A stretch of 64,000 nucleotides of DNA from Molanna angustata (taxonomy: Eukaryota > Arthropoda > Insecta > Trichoptera > Molannidae), in the NCBI GenBank assembly GCA_963576475.1, contig OY754972.1, forward strand, positions 32,617,556 to 32,681,555, read 5' to 3'. The position numbers and the translations under genes were made by a program. Shown piece after piece: positions 52,623-64,000 of the stretch (positions within the stretch are counted from its first letter, which is position 1; the number at the start of each line of letters is the position of its first letter). The notes beneath the pieces were generated by a model, which was given only the letters and a program-made list of their open reading frames with translations, was not told the DNA's origin and searched no databases.

Positions 52623-52665
52623 ATGTCTGATGTGATTCAGACGAAACGTCGGCAGACGACTGATT
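52623..52665 (+). ncRNA. degenerate hammerhead-like motif over the PLE start codon
   Basis: GTCTGATGTGATTCAGACGAAACGTC has CTGATG...GAAAC in hammerhead order, but the A expected after CTGATG is T and stem II is weak. It overlaps the ATG. Repeated at 55397, 58173, 44649 and (inverted) 50164. Low confidence that it folds or cleaves. Confidence 0.3.
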
Positions 52666-55290
52666 CTCTCGGGAATCAGAATTTGACGCGGGTTATCCCC
52701 AAAATACTTAATAATAACATATTTTGTACTCGCGAAAACCTTAGATTTAACATAAATAACCTCTACGGGGAGGAAATATACAGTGAAACAAAAAAGTTTG
52801 AAAAATTAAAGTCAAAACACGCTAAGCTTCTATGTGACCTAACCTTTTTGTGTCGATGTCGTGATAAAAAAGTAGTGCCAAAGTGTTTTCAACTGAGACA
52901 ACGCGGTAGCAGAAAATCGGTGAGAAAAATTCTTTATAATACTAGTTTTTCCCTCATACGCGACGAAATCGGTTACATTCATTTACAATTACATACACTT
53001 GGTACTGATATTAGAAATCTTCATATAAAACTTGCTAATATATTACACCCGTTAATATGGTCCGAATTAGATAATCTCATTCATAATAGGATTGAAACGA
53101 ATAATAAAATAAACTCCGACCGCCAAATAAGTAAATTCACGCGTATCGAAAATAATATCAAAAAACAAGAATACCAACAGTCGTTAAATACCGATAAAAT
53201 CATTCACAATCTCACTGATCTAAAATTAAATAACGATACAATATCTGTTCTAAGTAAAGGTTTTAATTTTGGTGTTGTTCCTCCGAAAATTCCGAAAGAA
53301 GACATTGTTACGGGTATCGAATCAGCCGTGTGTAAACTACCAAATAATATAGCCGAAACTATACGACAAGAAACTTGCCATATACTTAGAAAATCGCTTC
53401 CGCCGAAAAGAAATATATCTCTCGATGAAATACGAGCTCTTAAAGAATTACGCGCAAATAAAGATATAATTATTCTTCCGGCAGATAAGGGAAACGCAAC
53501 AGTCATCATGAAAAGCGAAGATTATCACATTAAAATAACTAATTTGCTTAACGATCCGGCTTATAAACTGCATCCTAATAATCCTATAACATACTTAGAA
53601 AAAACGACTAAAACAAAAATTATGTCATCCAAATTAAGTCCAGAATTAAAAAAGTCGTTAATACCTAGAGAAAAATCGTCACGATTTCCGAAATTATACG
53701 GTTTGCCAAAGATTCACAAGACGGATGTTCCTCTTAGACCCATAGTCAGTTCTGTCGGTTCGCCACTTCAAATGTTATCAAAGTATCTTGCCAACTACTT
53801 ACAACCAGATGTAGAATCAGCGGAATCATTTGTCAAAAATTCGGAACATTTTATACAAATCATTAAAAATCAAAAATTAAACAAGGGCGACATCCTTGTC
53901 AGTTTTGACGTCGTATCCCTGTTTACCAATATACCTACAGACGAAGCTCTTCAAGCAATAAAAGAAATGAGTGACCCACCGAATGACATAATAACTTTAA
54001 TAGAACATTGCCTCAATAACACATTTTTCACTTATAATAACGACATGTACAAACAAGTAAAAGGAGCACCAATGGGTCTATCTCTTTCACCGCCAGTCGC
54101 TAACATATTCATGACCAAGTTAGAAAAACAAGCTATAGATAGAGCGCGCTTAACCAAAGCTATGGATTAGATACGTGGACGATACTTTCGTTATATGCCT
54201 CACGGTTTGGAGGAACTTCACAAATTTCTTGATTTTCTGAACGATCTCCACAATAACATCAAATTCACAATGGAGATCGAAAACAACGGTGAAATTCCTT
54301 TTCTTGATGTTCTCGTAATCAAAAAAGACGATGGCACTCTCGGCCACACTGTGTACAGAAAATCAACACATACCAACAGATATCTCCACGCATCGTCGAA
54401 CCATCATCCAGCACAAATTCGCCTCTGTAGCAAACACCTTGGTAACACGGTCATTAAGGATAACCGACTCCGAAAACATTCAAAATGAATTAGAGTATCT
54501 TAAAAACGCGCTACGAAATAACGGTTTTTCAAATTTCACAATAAATAATGCAATAAAAAATCAAACGAATAAAAATTTTAATAAAAAAGATACATCAACT
54601 AAAGTAAAGCCACTCGCCATTGCATTTTTACCTTACATAAAAGGCACTACTGACAAAATAAGTCACCTACTTTACAAACATAATATTCGCACCATTTTTA
54701 GAACAGACAACAAAATTTCATCCTTTTTAAAAAGTCCGAAAGATAAAATACCATTAGAGTCACACGGTATTTACGAAATCCCTTGCGGTGATTGCACAAA
54801 AACTTACATAGGCAGGACAAATCGCAGAATCTCGGCACGCGTCTCTGAACATCGCGTAGATATTAAAAACCGGAAATTAACTTCATCTCTAGTAAATCAC
54901 TCATTGACCGAAAATCACTCCATAGACTTTGAAAATTCAAAAGTAGTCGCGAATATCAACAATGAAACATTTAGAATTTACAGGGAAGCAATAGAAATAT
55001 ATAGAAGAAGCAACAGTATAATGAATAGCAGGGACGATAGCATTCGAATCCCGACCGCATGGACAAGTGTACTTGAAAACAATATTTTGAAAAACCATAA
55101 TAATCAAATTAACCCAACTACCGATATTTCAAACAATAGTCACATTAAAAACATTAGTAAAATTCTTAGTAAGCCGAAAACTGATAATCCACCTGTAAAC
55201 AATATACCGTTAAGTACTCGAGTCACCAGAAGCCAAACAAAACGCAGTAATGACGTCATTGGGGAAACCCACCCCTCCACTAACAACTGA
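52623..55290 (+). pseudogene. Penelope-like element copy B, three indels
   Basis: The same ORF as copy C, starting at ATG 52623 (the frame is open from TTG 52617). A 2-nt loss near 54152 (CTTAACCAAAG for CTTAAAACCAAAG), a 1-nt loss near 54197 and a 1-nt gain near 54418 break the frame around the YVDD motif; the frame then recovers to the shared C-terminus. Apart from these the copy looks identical to C. The net -2 explains the 2774-bp spacing against 2776 bp for C. Confidence 0.88.
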
Positions 55291-55396
55291 CATGGCTTCC
55301 TTTCAAACTTTCACTTGGTGGTAAGCTTCCGACGCGAACGGACGTGCGCGCACTATCCCTCGCGACGGAAATTTATTAACAAGGCGCCTATTGAAA

Positions 55397-58066
55397 ATGT
55401 CTGATGTGATTCAGACGAAACGTCGGCAGACGACTGATTCTCTCGGGAATCAGAATTTGACGCGGGTTATCCCCAAAATACTTAATAATAACATATTTTG
55501 TACTCGCGAAAACCTTAGATTTAACATAAATAACCTCTACGGGGAGGAAATATACAGTGAAACAAAAAAGTTTGAAAAATTAAAGTCAAAACACGCTAAG
55601 CTTCTATGTGACCTAACCTTTTTGTGTCGATGTCGTGATAAAAAAGTAGTGCCAAAGTGTTTTCAACTGAGACAACGCGGTAGCAGAAAATCGGTGAGAA
55701 AAATTCTTTATAATACTAGTTTTTCCCTCATACGCGACGAAATCGGTTACATTCATTTACAATTACATACACTTGGTACTGATATTAGAAATCTTCATAT
55801 AAAACTTGCTAATATATTACACCCGTTAATATGGTCCGAATTAGATAATCTCATTCATAATAGGATTGAAACGAATAATAAAATAAACTCCGACCGCCAA
55901 ATAAGTAAATTCACGCGTATCGAAAATAATATCAAAAAACAAGAATACCAACAGTCGTTAAATACCGATAAAATCATTCACAATCTCACTGATCTAAAAT
56001 TAAATAACGATACAATATCTGTTCTAAGTAAAGGTTTTAATTTTGGTGTTGTTCCTCCGAAAATTCCGAAAGAAGACATTGTTACGGGTATCGAATCAGC
56101 CGTGTGTAAACTACCAAATAATATAGCCGAAACTATACGACAAGAAACTTGCCATATACTTAGAAAATCGCTTCCGCCGAAAAGAAATATATCTCTCGAT
56201 GAAATACGAGCTCTTAAAGAATTACGCGCAAATAAAGATATAATTATTCTTCCGGCAGATAAGGGAAACGCAACAGTCATCATGAAAAGCGAAGATTATC
56301 ACATTAAAATAACTAATTTGCTTAACGATCCGGCTTATAAACTGCATCCTAATAATCCTATAACATACTTAGAAAAAACGACTAAAACAAAAATTATGTC
56401 ATCCAAATTAAGTCCAGAATTAAAAAAGTCGTTAATACCTAGAGAAAAATCGTCACGATTTCCGAAATTATACGGTTTGCCAAAGATTCACAAGACGGAT
56501 GTTCCTCTTAGACCCATAGTCAGTTCTGTCGGTTCGCCACTTCAAATGTTATCAAAGTATCTTGCCAACTACTTACAACCAGATGTAGAATCAGCGGAAT
56601 CATTTGTCAAAAATTCGGAACATTTTATACAAATCATTAAAAATCAAAAATTAAACAAGGGCGACATCCTTGTCAGTTTTGACGTCGTATCCCTGTTTAC
56701 CAATATACCTACAGACGAAGCTCTTCAAGCAATAAAAGAAATGAGTGACCCACCGAATGACATAATAACTTTAATAGAACATTGCCTCAATAACACATTT
56801 TTCACTTATAATAACGACATGTACAAACAAGTAAAAGGAGCACCAATGGGTCTATCTCTTTCACCGCCAGTCGCTAACATATTCATGACCAAGTTAGAAA
56901 AACAAGCTATAGATAGAGCGCGCTTAAAACCAAAGCTATGGATTAGATACGTGGACGATACTTTCGTTATATGGCCTCACGGTTTGGAGGAACTTCACAA
57001 ATTTCTTGATTTTCTGAACGATCTCCACAATAACATCAAATTCACAATGGAGATCGAAAACAACGGTGAAATTCCTTTTCTTGATGTTCTCGTAATCAAA
57101 AAAGACGATGGCACTCTCGGCCACACTGTGTACAGAAAATCAACACATACCAACAGATATCTCCACGCATCGTCGAACCATCATCCAGCACAAATCGCCT
57201 CTGTAGCAAACACCTTGGTAACACGGTCATTAAGGATAACCGACTCCGAAAACATTCAAAATGAATTAGAGTATCTTAAAAACGCGCTACGAAATAACGG
57301 TTTTTCAAATTTCACAATAAATAATGCAATAAAAAATCAAACGAATAAAAATTTTAATAAAAAAGATACATCAACTAAAGTAAAGCCACTCGCCATTGCA
57401 TTTTTACCTTACATAAAAGGCACTACTGACAAAATAAGTCACCTACTTTACAAACATAATATTCGCACCATTTTTAGAACAGACAACAAAATTTCATCCT
57501 TTTTAAAAAGTCCGAAAGATAAAATACCATTAGAGTCACACGGTATTTACGAAATCCCTTGCGGTGATTGCACAAAAACTTACATAGGCAGGACAAATCG
57601 CAGAATCTCGGCACGCGTCTCTGAACATCGCGTAGATATTAAAAACCGGAAATTAACTTCATCTCTAGTAAATCACTCATTGACCGAAAATCACTCCATA
57701 GACTTTGAAAATTCAAAAGTAGTCGCGAATATCAACAATGAAACATTTAGAATTTACAGGGAAGCAATAGAAATATATAGAAGAAGCAACAGTATAATGA
57801 ATAGCAGGGACGATAGCATTCGAATCCCGACCGCATGGACAAGTGTACTTGAAAACAATATTTTGAAAAACCATAATAATCAAATTAACCCAACTACCGA
57901 TATTTCAAACAATAGTCACATTAAAAACATTAGTAAAATTCTTAGTAAGCCGAAAACTGATAATCCACCTGTAAACAATATACCGTTAAGTACTCGAGTC
58001 ACCAGAAGCCAAACAAAACGCAGTAATGACGTCATTGGGGAAACCCACCCCTCCACTAACAACTGA
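55397..58066 (+). CDS. Penelope-like retroelement protein: RT plus GIY-YIG endonuclease, intact
   Basis: ATG at 55397 gives about 889 residues (two more if TTG at 55391 were used). A basic N-terminal region is followed by the PLE signature GLPKIHK (about residue 359), RT motif A SFDVVSLFTNIP, APMGLSLSPPVANIF (about 482) and catalytic RYVDDTFVIW (YVDD at about 518-521). The C-terminus is a GIY-YIG nuclease: GIYEIPCGDCTKTYIGRT (GIY at about 716, YIG at about 729) with R and H residues downstream (RRISARVSEHR). This pairing defines EN-positive Penelope-like elements, which nick the target and reverse-transcribe on it. All motifs are intact, so this copy could be active. It sits in a head-to-tail array with 100-bp spacers. 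Confidence 0.92.
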   Translation: MSDVIQTKRRQTTDSLGNQNLTRVIPKILNNNIFCTRENLRFNINNLYGEEIYSETKKFEKLKSKHAKLLCDLTFLCRCRDKKVVPKCFQLRQRGSRKSVRKILYNTSFSLIRDEIGYIHLQLHTLGTDIRNLHIKLANILHPLIWSELDNLIHNRIETNNKINSDRQISKFTRIENNIKKQEYQQSLNTDKIIHNLTDLKLNNDTISVLSKGFNFGVVPPKIPKEDIVTGIESAVCKLPNNIAETIRQETCHILRKSLPPKRNISLDEIRALKELRANKDIIILPADKGNATVIMKSEDYHIKITNLLNDPAYKLHPNNPITYLEKTTKTKIMSSKLSPELKKSLIPREKSSRFPKLYGLPKIHKTDVPLRPIVSSVGSPLQMLSKYLANYLQPDVESAESFVKNSEHFIQIIKNQKLNKGDILVSFDVVSLFTNIPTDEALQAIKEMSDPPNDIITLIEHCLNNTFFTYNNDMYKQVKGAPMGLSLSPPVANIFMTKLEKQAIDRARLKPKLWIRYVDDTFVIWPHGLEELHKFLDFLNDLHNNIKFTMEIENNGEIPFLDVLVIKKDDGTLGHTVYRKSTHTNRYLHASSNHHPAQIASVANTLVTRSLRITDSENIQNELEYLKNALRNNGFSNFTINNAIKNQTNKNFNKKDTSTKVKPLAIAFLPYIKGTTDKISHLLYKHNIRTIFRTDNKISSFLKSPKDKIPLESHGIYEIPCGDCTKTYIGRTNRRISARVSEHRVDIKNRKLTSSLVNHSLTENHSIDFENSKVVANINNETFRIYREAIEIYRRSNSIMNSRDDSIRIPTAWTSVLENNILKNHNNQINPTTDISNNSHIKNISKILSKPKTDNPPVNNIPLSTRVTRSQTKRSNDVIGETHPSTNN

Positions 58067-58265
58067 CATGGCTTCCTTTCAAACTTTCACTTGGTGGTAA
58101 GCTTCCGACGCGAACGGACGTGCGCGCACTATCCCTCGCGACGGAAATTTATTAACAAGGCGCCTATTGAAAATGTCTGATGTGATTCAGACGAAACGTC
58201 GGCAGACGACTGATTCTCTCGGGAATCAGAATTTGACGCGGGTTATCCCCAAAATACTTAATAAT

Positions 58266-58268
<3 letters not shown>
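58067..58268 (+). mobile_element. Penelope-like copy D, 5' end only
   Basis: The inter-copy spacer plus ATG 58173 and the first ~30 codons, identical to copies B and C up to CTTAATAATAACATA, then replaced by (TA)n. Confidence 0.88.

Positions 58269-58358
<90 letters not shown>
58269..58358. repeat. (TA)n microsatellite
   Basis: About 90 bp of TA between PLE copy D and another PLE-like terminal fragment. Confidence 0.97.
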
Positions 58359-58362
<4 letters not shown>

Positions 58363-58500
58363 TATCCGTTTCTCGGGTACTCCGCGTCGTGTTCGTTTGG
58401 TTTCTGGTGAAACCTTGTCTTCGACGTTTCAGCCGTACGTTGACGGCCATCCTCAGGAAGTCAGGTGCTTCGTCTGTAGTCTCTGGCTGCGGCGAGGAGG
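58359..58500 (-). mobile_element. terminal fragment of another Penelope-like family
   Basis: A 140-bp island between two (TA)n arrays. On the minus strand it contains CTTCCTGAGGATGGCCGTCA and GGCTGAAACGTCGAAGACAA, the arrangement seen in PLE terminal repeats. No coding part. Confidence 0.55.
58425..58456 (-). ncRNA. hammerhead ribozyme-like motif
   Basis: The minus strand gives CTGAGGA, a stem-loop GGCCGT-CAACGT... ACGGCT, and GAAAC followed by GTC. The CUGANGA and GAAA core parts and a 5-6 bp stem II are present. This is consistent with the ribozymes known in Penelope-like elements. Confidence 0.5.
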
Positions 58501-58805
<305 letters not shown>

Positions 58806-58947
58806 GAATTATTTTTTTCTCCTTTTTGGATAAATTATGGTTTTTATTCTATATTCACTAAAAAAAACAAAAATAAACTTTAATCATCTGCATGTATTAG
58901 CTGTAAGTTGAACTTGATTTACAATTTATTAAATGATTCTATTATTA

Positions 58948-59732
58948 CTAGTTGCATGTAACACATGAGATCCAACTGTCGATAGCGATAGTATGTATAG
59001 TTGATGAATATGTACCAAACTATAAACCCATAAATACAAATTATTGAATATTGTCAGATATTTTGTTTTCTATACAACATATGTAGGTATGTATGTCAAG
59101 ATAGGATAGTATGGAGGAAGGTCCTTTTTTCCTACCCAGAATATGAAAATAGCATGATGGTATGTATGTATGTTTGGAGATGAAGTATCAAACTATTAAG
59201 TCTTCTTACATATTGTGTATAGGCGACTGCCATACAAAATGTATGAAGCAATGTCGTCACTAAATTCAATTTTTAAAAAAATTGTTAAAAAAAATTGAGA
59301 TCTTCTACTACAATGCTAATATTTTTTATAGAAAATTAAATTATCTAGTTGGGGTGTTTCGGCTTTTTTCGATAATTGTAAAAGTTTTGGAAAAATAGGC
59401 AGTTAAACTCATAAATTTATCATAAAAAAAATACTTTTCTTAATAAAAAATATTTGAGAAACCCTGGAATTTTTTTGAAAAAACTTATTTGAGATTTTGT
59501 ATTTGTCTATGTTTGTACCAATTTTCAGCGTTCTAGCTTTTATGGTTTCTGAGATATATGGAAAAATAAAATTAAAATTAAAAAGTTGATAACCCCTGAC
59601 TAAAACAAAAATTCAAAATTCCGAGTATAAAAGTTTTGTAGGCCTGTAACTGTTTATATATTCTGAAATTTTAGGCTCTGTAAATTGAGCGGATCAAAAG
59701 TTATAAGGGGGGGACGGACACACACACACACA

Positions 59733-59811
<79 letters not shown>

Positions 59812-60362
59812 ACACACACAGACACACACACACACAGACACACGAAATGTTCTACTTCGAATTCTGAGTAAATCCGTGTATGGAACATATATGCTGCGAA
59901 GCCTCTAAGTTGGTGTTTTTTTGACTTCAAAGTTGGAAAAGCCGTGAAAAAAGTAGACCTCTCCATACAATTCTCGCATATCCTGGCTTGAAACATTGTC
60001 GATATGTTAAGAGAACAAAGTTCTCCTGAACAAATCGACAGTTGGATAAGTAAAATGCATGTAATATGTTAACTTTAGATATGTTATTTGCTCCTGTCCC
60101 AAACACAAGTTTTTAACTTTTTTGGGACAGTACCTATTGAAAAAAAAAATTGTTTTAATCCAACTGTCGATTTGTTCAGGAGAACTTTGTTCTCTTAACA
60201 TATCGACAATGTATCAAGCCAGAATACGCGAGAATTGTATGGAGAGGTCTACTTTTTTCACGGTTTTTCCAACTTTGAAGTCAAAAAACACCAACTTAGA
60301 GGCTTCGCAGCATATATGTTCCATACACGGATTTACTCAGAATTCGGAGTAGAACATTTCGT

Positions 60363-60399
<37 letters not shown>

Positions 60400-61197
60400 T
60401 GTGTGTCTGTCTGTGTGTGTGTGTGTCCGTCCCCCCCTTATAACTTTTGATCCGCTCAATTTACAGAGCCTAAAATTTCAGAATATATAAACAGTTACAG
60501 GCCTACAAAACTTTTATACTCGGAATTTTGTATTTTTGTTTCAGTCAGGGGTTATCAACTTTTGAATTTTTATTTTATTTTTCCATATATCTCAGAAACC
60601 ATAAAAGCTAGAACGCTGAAAATTGGTACAAACATAGACAAATACAAAATCTCAAATCAGTTTTTTCAAAAAAATTCCAGGGTTTCTCAAACATTTTTTA
60701 TTAAGAAAAATATTTTTTTTATGATAAATTTATGAGTTTAACTGCCTATATTTCCAAAACTTTTACAATTATCAAAAAAAGCCGAAACACCCCAACTAGA
60801 TAATTTAATTTTCTATAAAAAATATTAACATTGTAGTAGAAGATCTCAATTTTTTTTTAACAATTTTTTTAAAAATTGAATTTAGTGACGACATCGCTTC
60901 ATACATTTTGTATAGCAGTCGCCTATACACAATTTGTAAGAAGACTTAATAGTTTGATACTTCATCTCCAAACAAACATACATACCATCATGCTATTTTC
61001 ATATTCTGGGTAGGAAAAAAGGATCTTCCTCCATACTATCCTATCTTGACATACATACCTACATATGTTGCATAGGAAACAAAATATCTGAAAATATTCA
61101 ATAATTTGTATTTATGGGTTTATAGTTTGGTACATATTCTTCAACTATACATACTATCGCTATCGACAGTTGGATCTCATGTGTTACATGCAACTAG
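58948..61197. mobile_element. 2.25-kb inverted-repeat element with Helitron-like ends
   Basis: Arms 58948-60047 and 60159-61197 are reverse complements over almost their whole length, with a ~110-bp centre. Outer ends: CTAGTTGCATGTAACACATG and its complement; each ends in CTAG followed by T on the element strand, after a CATGT-GTT-ACATG hairpin. Inner ends: TCCAACTGTCGATTTGTTCA, starting TC after A. Thus each arm alone looks like a ~1.05-kb Helitron-like unit (TC...CTAG) with TCCAACTGTCGAT also inverted near its 3' end, as in Helentron/HINE types. Mirrored (CA)n and (TG)n tracts lie at 59720-59840 and 60364-60425. No coding capacity. Confidence 0.7.
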
Positions 61198-61244
61198 TTT
61201 AAATATTTGTACTATGTGTATGTTCATATTATGTTACTCAATAA

Positions 61245-61610
<366 letters not shown>

Positions 61611-61764
61611 ATTTGAATGTTTGTATCTATGTATGTATCTATGTATGTGTTGAATGCGCTCCTAAACCGCTCATCCGATTGCGATGAAACTTTGGTGAAC
61701 TGTCGAGAGTATACCAGGGATGGTTTCTGGATCAAAAAATTTTAACTTTTTCTTCTTCTTCATC

Positions 61765-62285
61765 GAGTTTTAGGTCATTTTACCTATGAAGGTGGACTAT
61801 CCTGGGAACCGTTCATCCGATTGCAATCAAACTTTGGTGAATTGTCGATCGTATGCCCGGGATGATTTCTGAATTTAAAATATTTTCTTCTTCTTCTTCT
61901 TCATCGGGTATCAGGTCATTTTACCTATGAAGGTGGACTATCCTGAGAACCGTTCATCCGATTGCAATGAAACTTTGGTGAATTGTCGAGCGTATGACCG
62001 GGATAGTTTCTAGATTAAAAAAATTTTCTTCTTCTTCTTCTTCATCGGGTATCAGGTCATTTTACCTATGAAGGTGGACTATCCTGGGAACCGTTCATTC
62101 AATTTCAATGAAACTTTGATGAATTGTCGAGTGTATGCCCGGGATGGTTTCTGGATTAAAAAAAAATCTTCTTCTTCTTCTTCATCGGGTATCAGGTCAT
62201 TTTACCGATGAAGGTGGACTATCCTTGGAACCGTTCAATCAATTTCAATGAAACTTTGATGAATTGTCGAGCGTATGACCGGGAC
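61765..62285 (+). repeat. four ~140-bp direct repeats
   Basis: Each holds GGTCATTTTACCTATGAAGG, CGTTCATCCGATTGCAATGA, AATTGTCGAGCGTATG and a (CTT)n run before CATCGGGTATCA. Copies start near 61771, 61914, 62054 and 62193. Confidence 0.85.
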
Positions 62286-62830
62286 CTACTGAAGGGATGG
62301 GAGGTAATGAAGGGACGGGAGGTAATGAAGGGACGGGAGGTAATGAAGGGACGGGAGTAACTGAAGGGACGGGAGTAACTGAAGGGACGGGAGTAACTGA
62401 AGGGACGGGAGTAACTGAAGGGACGGGAGTAACTGAAGGGACGGGAGTAACTGAAGGGACGGGAGTAACTGAAGGGACGGGAGTAACTGAAGGGACGGGA
62501 GTAACTGAAGGGACGGGAGTAACTGAAGGGACGGGAGTAACTGAAGGGACGGGAGTAACTGAAGGGACGGGCGTAACTGAAGGGACGGGAGTAACTGAAG
62601 GGACGGGAGTAACTGAAGGGACGGGAGTAACTGAAGAAACGGGAGTAACTGAAGGGACGGGAGTAACTGAAGGGACGGGGGTAACTGAAGGGACGGGAGT
62701 AACTGAAGGGACGGGAGTACCTGAAGGGACGGGAGTAACTGAAGGAACGGGAGTAACTGAGGGAGGTACTGAAGGGACGGAAGGTACTGAAGGGACGGGA
62801 AGTACTGAAGGGATGGGAGGTATTGAAGAG
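62286..62830 (+). repeat. 18-bp minisatellite, ~27 copies
   Basis: The unit is ACTGAAGGGACGGGAGTA, with variants at both ends (GGTAATGAAGGGACGGGA; GTACTGAAGGGACGG). The period keeps a long frame open on each strand (VTEGTG repeats on plus, SYSRPF repeats on minus); neither is considered a gene. Confidence 0.93.
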
Positions 62831-62904
62831 TCTGAAGCGACGGGTGGTTATGGAGGACAATTTTTTATTATACAGGCAATACGAAGTTTGCCGGGTGTTC
62901 ACTA

Positions 62905-64000
<1,096 letters not shown>

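Overview
This window reads as a piece of an insect nuclear genome, most likely a moth or butterfly. It is AT-rich and carries almost no host coding sequence. The TAGGTAGGTACCTAC-type runs, the Helitron termini, the RTE- and Jockey-type LINE debris, the tRNA-derived SINEs, the candidate GT-AG introns and a 200-N scaffold gap all point to a eukaryote. Assignment to Lepidoptera is inference from repeat style. No bacterial operon, CRISPR array, rRNA or intact tRNA gene was seen.

Layout: 1-5 kb holds a SINE, LINE scraps (one split by a PIF/Harbinger-like MITE with a TAA duplication) and a minisatellite-bearing Helitron tail. 5-11 kb holds palindromic elements, a dead Tc1/mariner transposase, an RTE LINE nested in a Helitron-like element, and a 1.14-kb inverted-repeat element. 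11.1-12.4 kb is a homogeneous 39-bp satellite. 14-21.8 kb is a nest: a pogo-like remnant, split by a 5.9-kb Ty3/Gypsy element with identical LTRs, which is itself split by a 0.88-kb LTR element. 22.8-29.9 kb is LINE, Penelope, SINE and foldback debris. 30.3-31 kb is a 59-bp satellite. 31.4-32.3 kb is a TTA-flanked inverted-repeat element.

The best host-gene candidate is on the minus strand at 33.4-34.8 kb: two exons with phase-compatible splice sites, and perhaps a further exon at 43.8 kb. A nearly full-length, decayed 7-kb Helitron (35.9-42.9 kb) would lie inside its intron. 44-63 kb is dominated by long (TA)n arrays interleaved with Penelope-like elements (PLEs), a LINE and Helitron-like units. 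The centrepiece is a head-to-tail tandem PLE array at 50-58.3 kb with one intact ~889-residue RT/GIY-YIG ORF. The window ends inside an RTE LINE.

The most notable signals are: the PLE array bounded by (TA)n with hammerhead-like motifs; a Helitron RepHel gene with an 85-bp intron; a canonical A AAA AAC slippery site between gag and pro-pol; the age paradox of the nested LTR elements; and a family of large inverted-repeat, Helitron-ended elements. Everything is read by eye; no alignment or database search was run.
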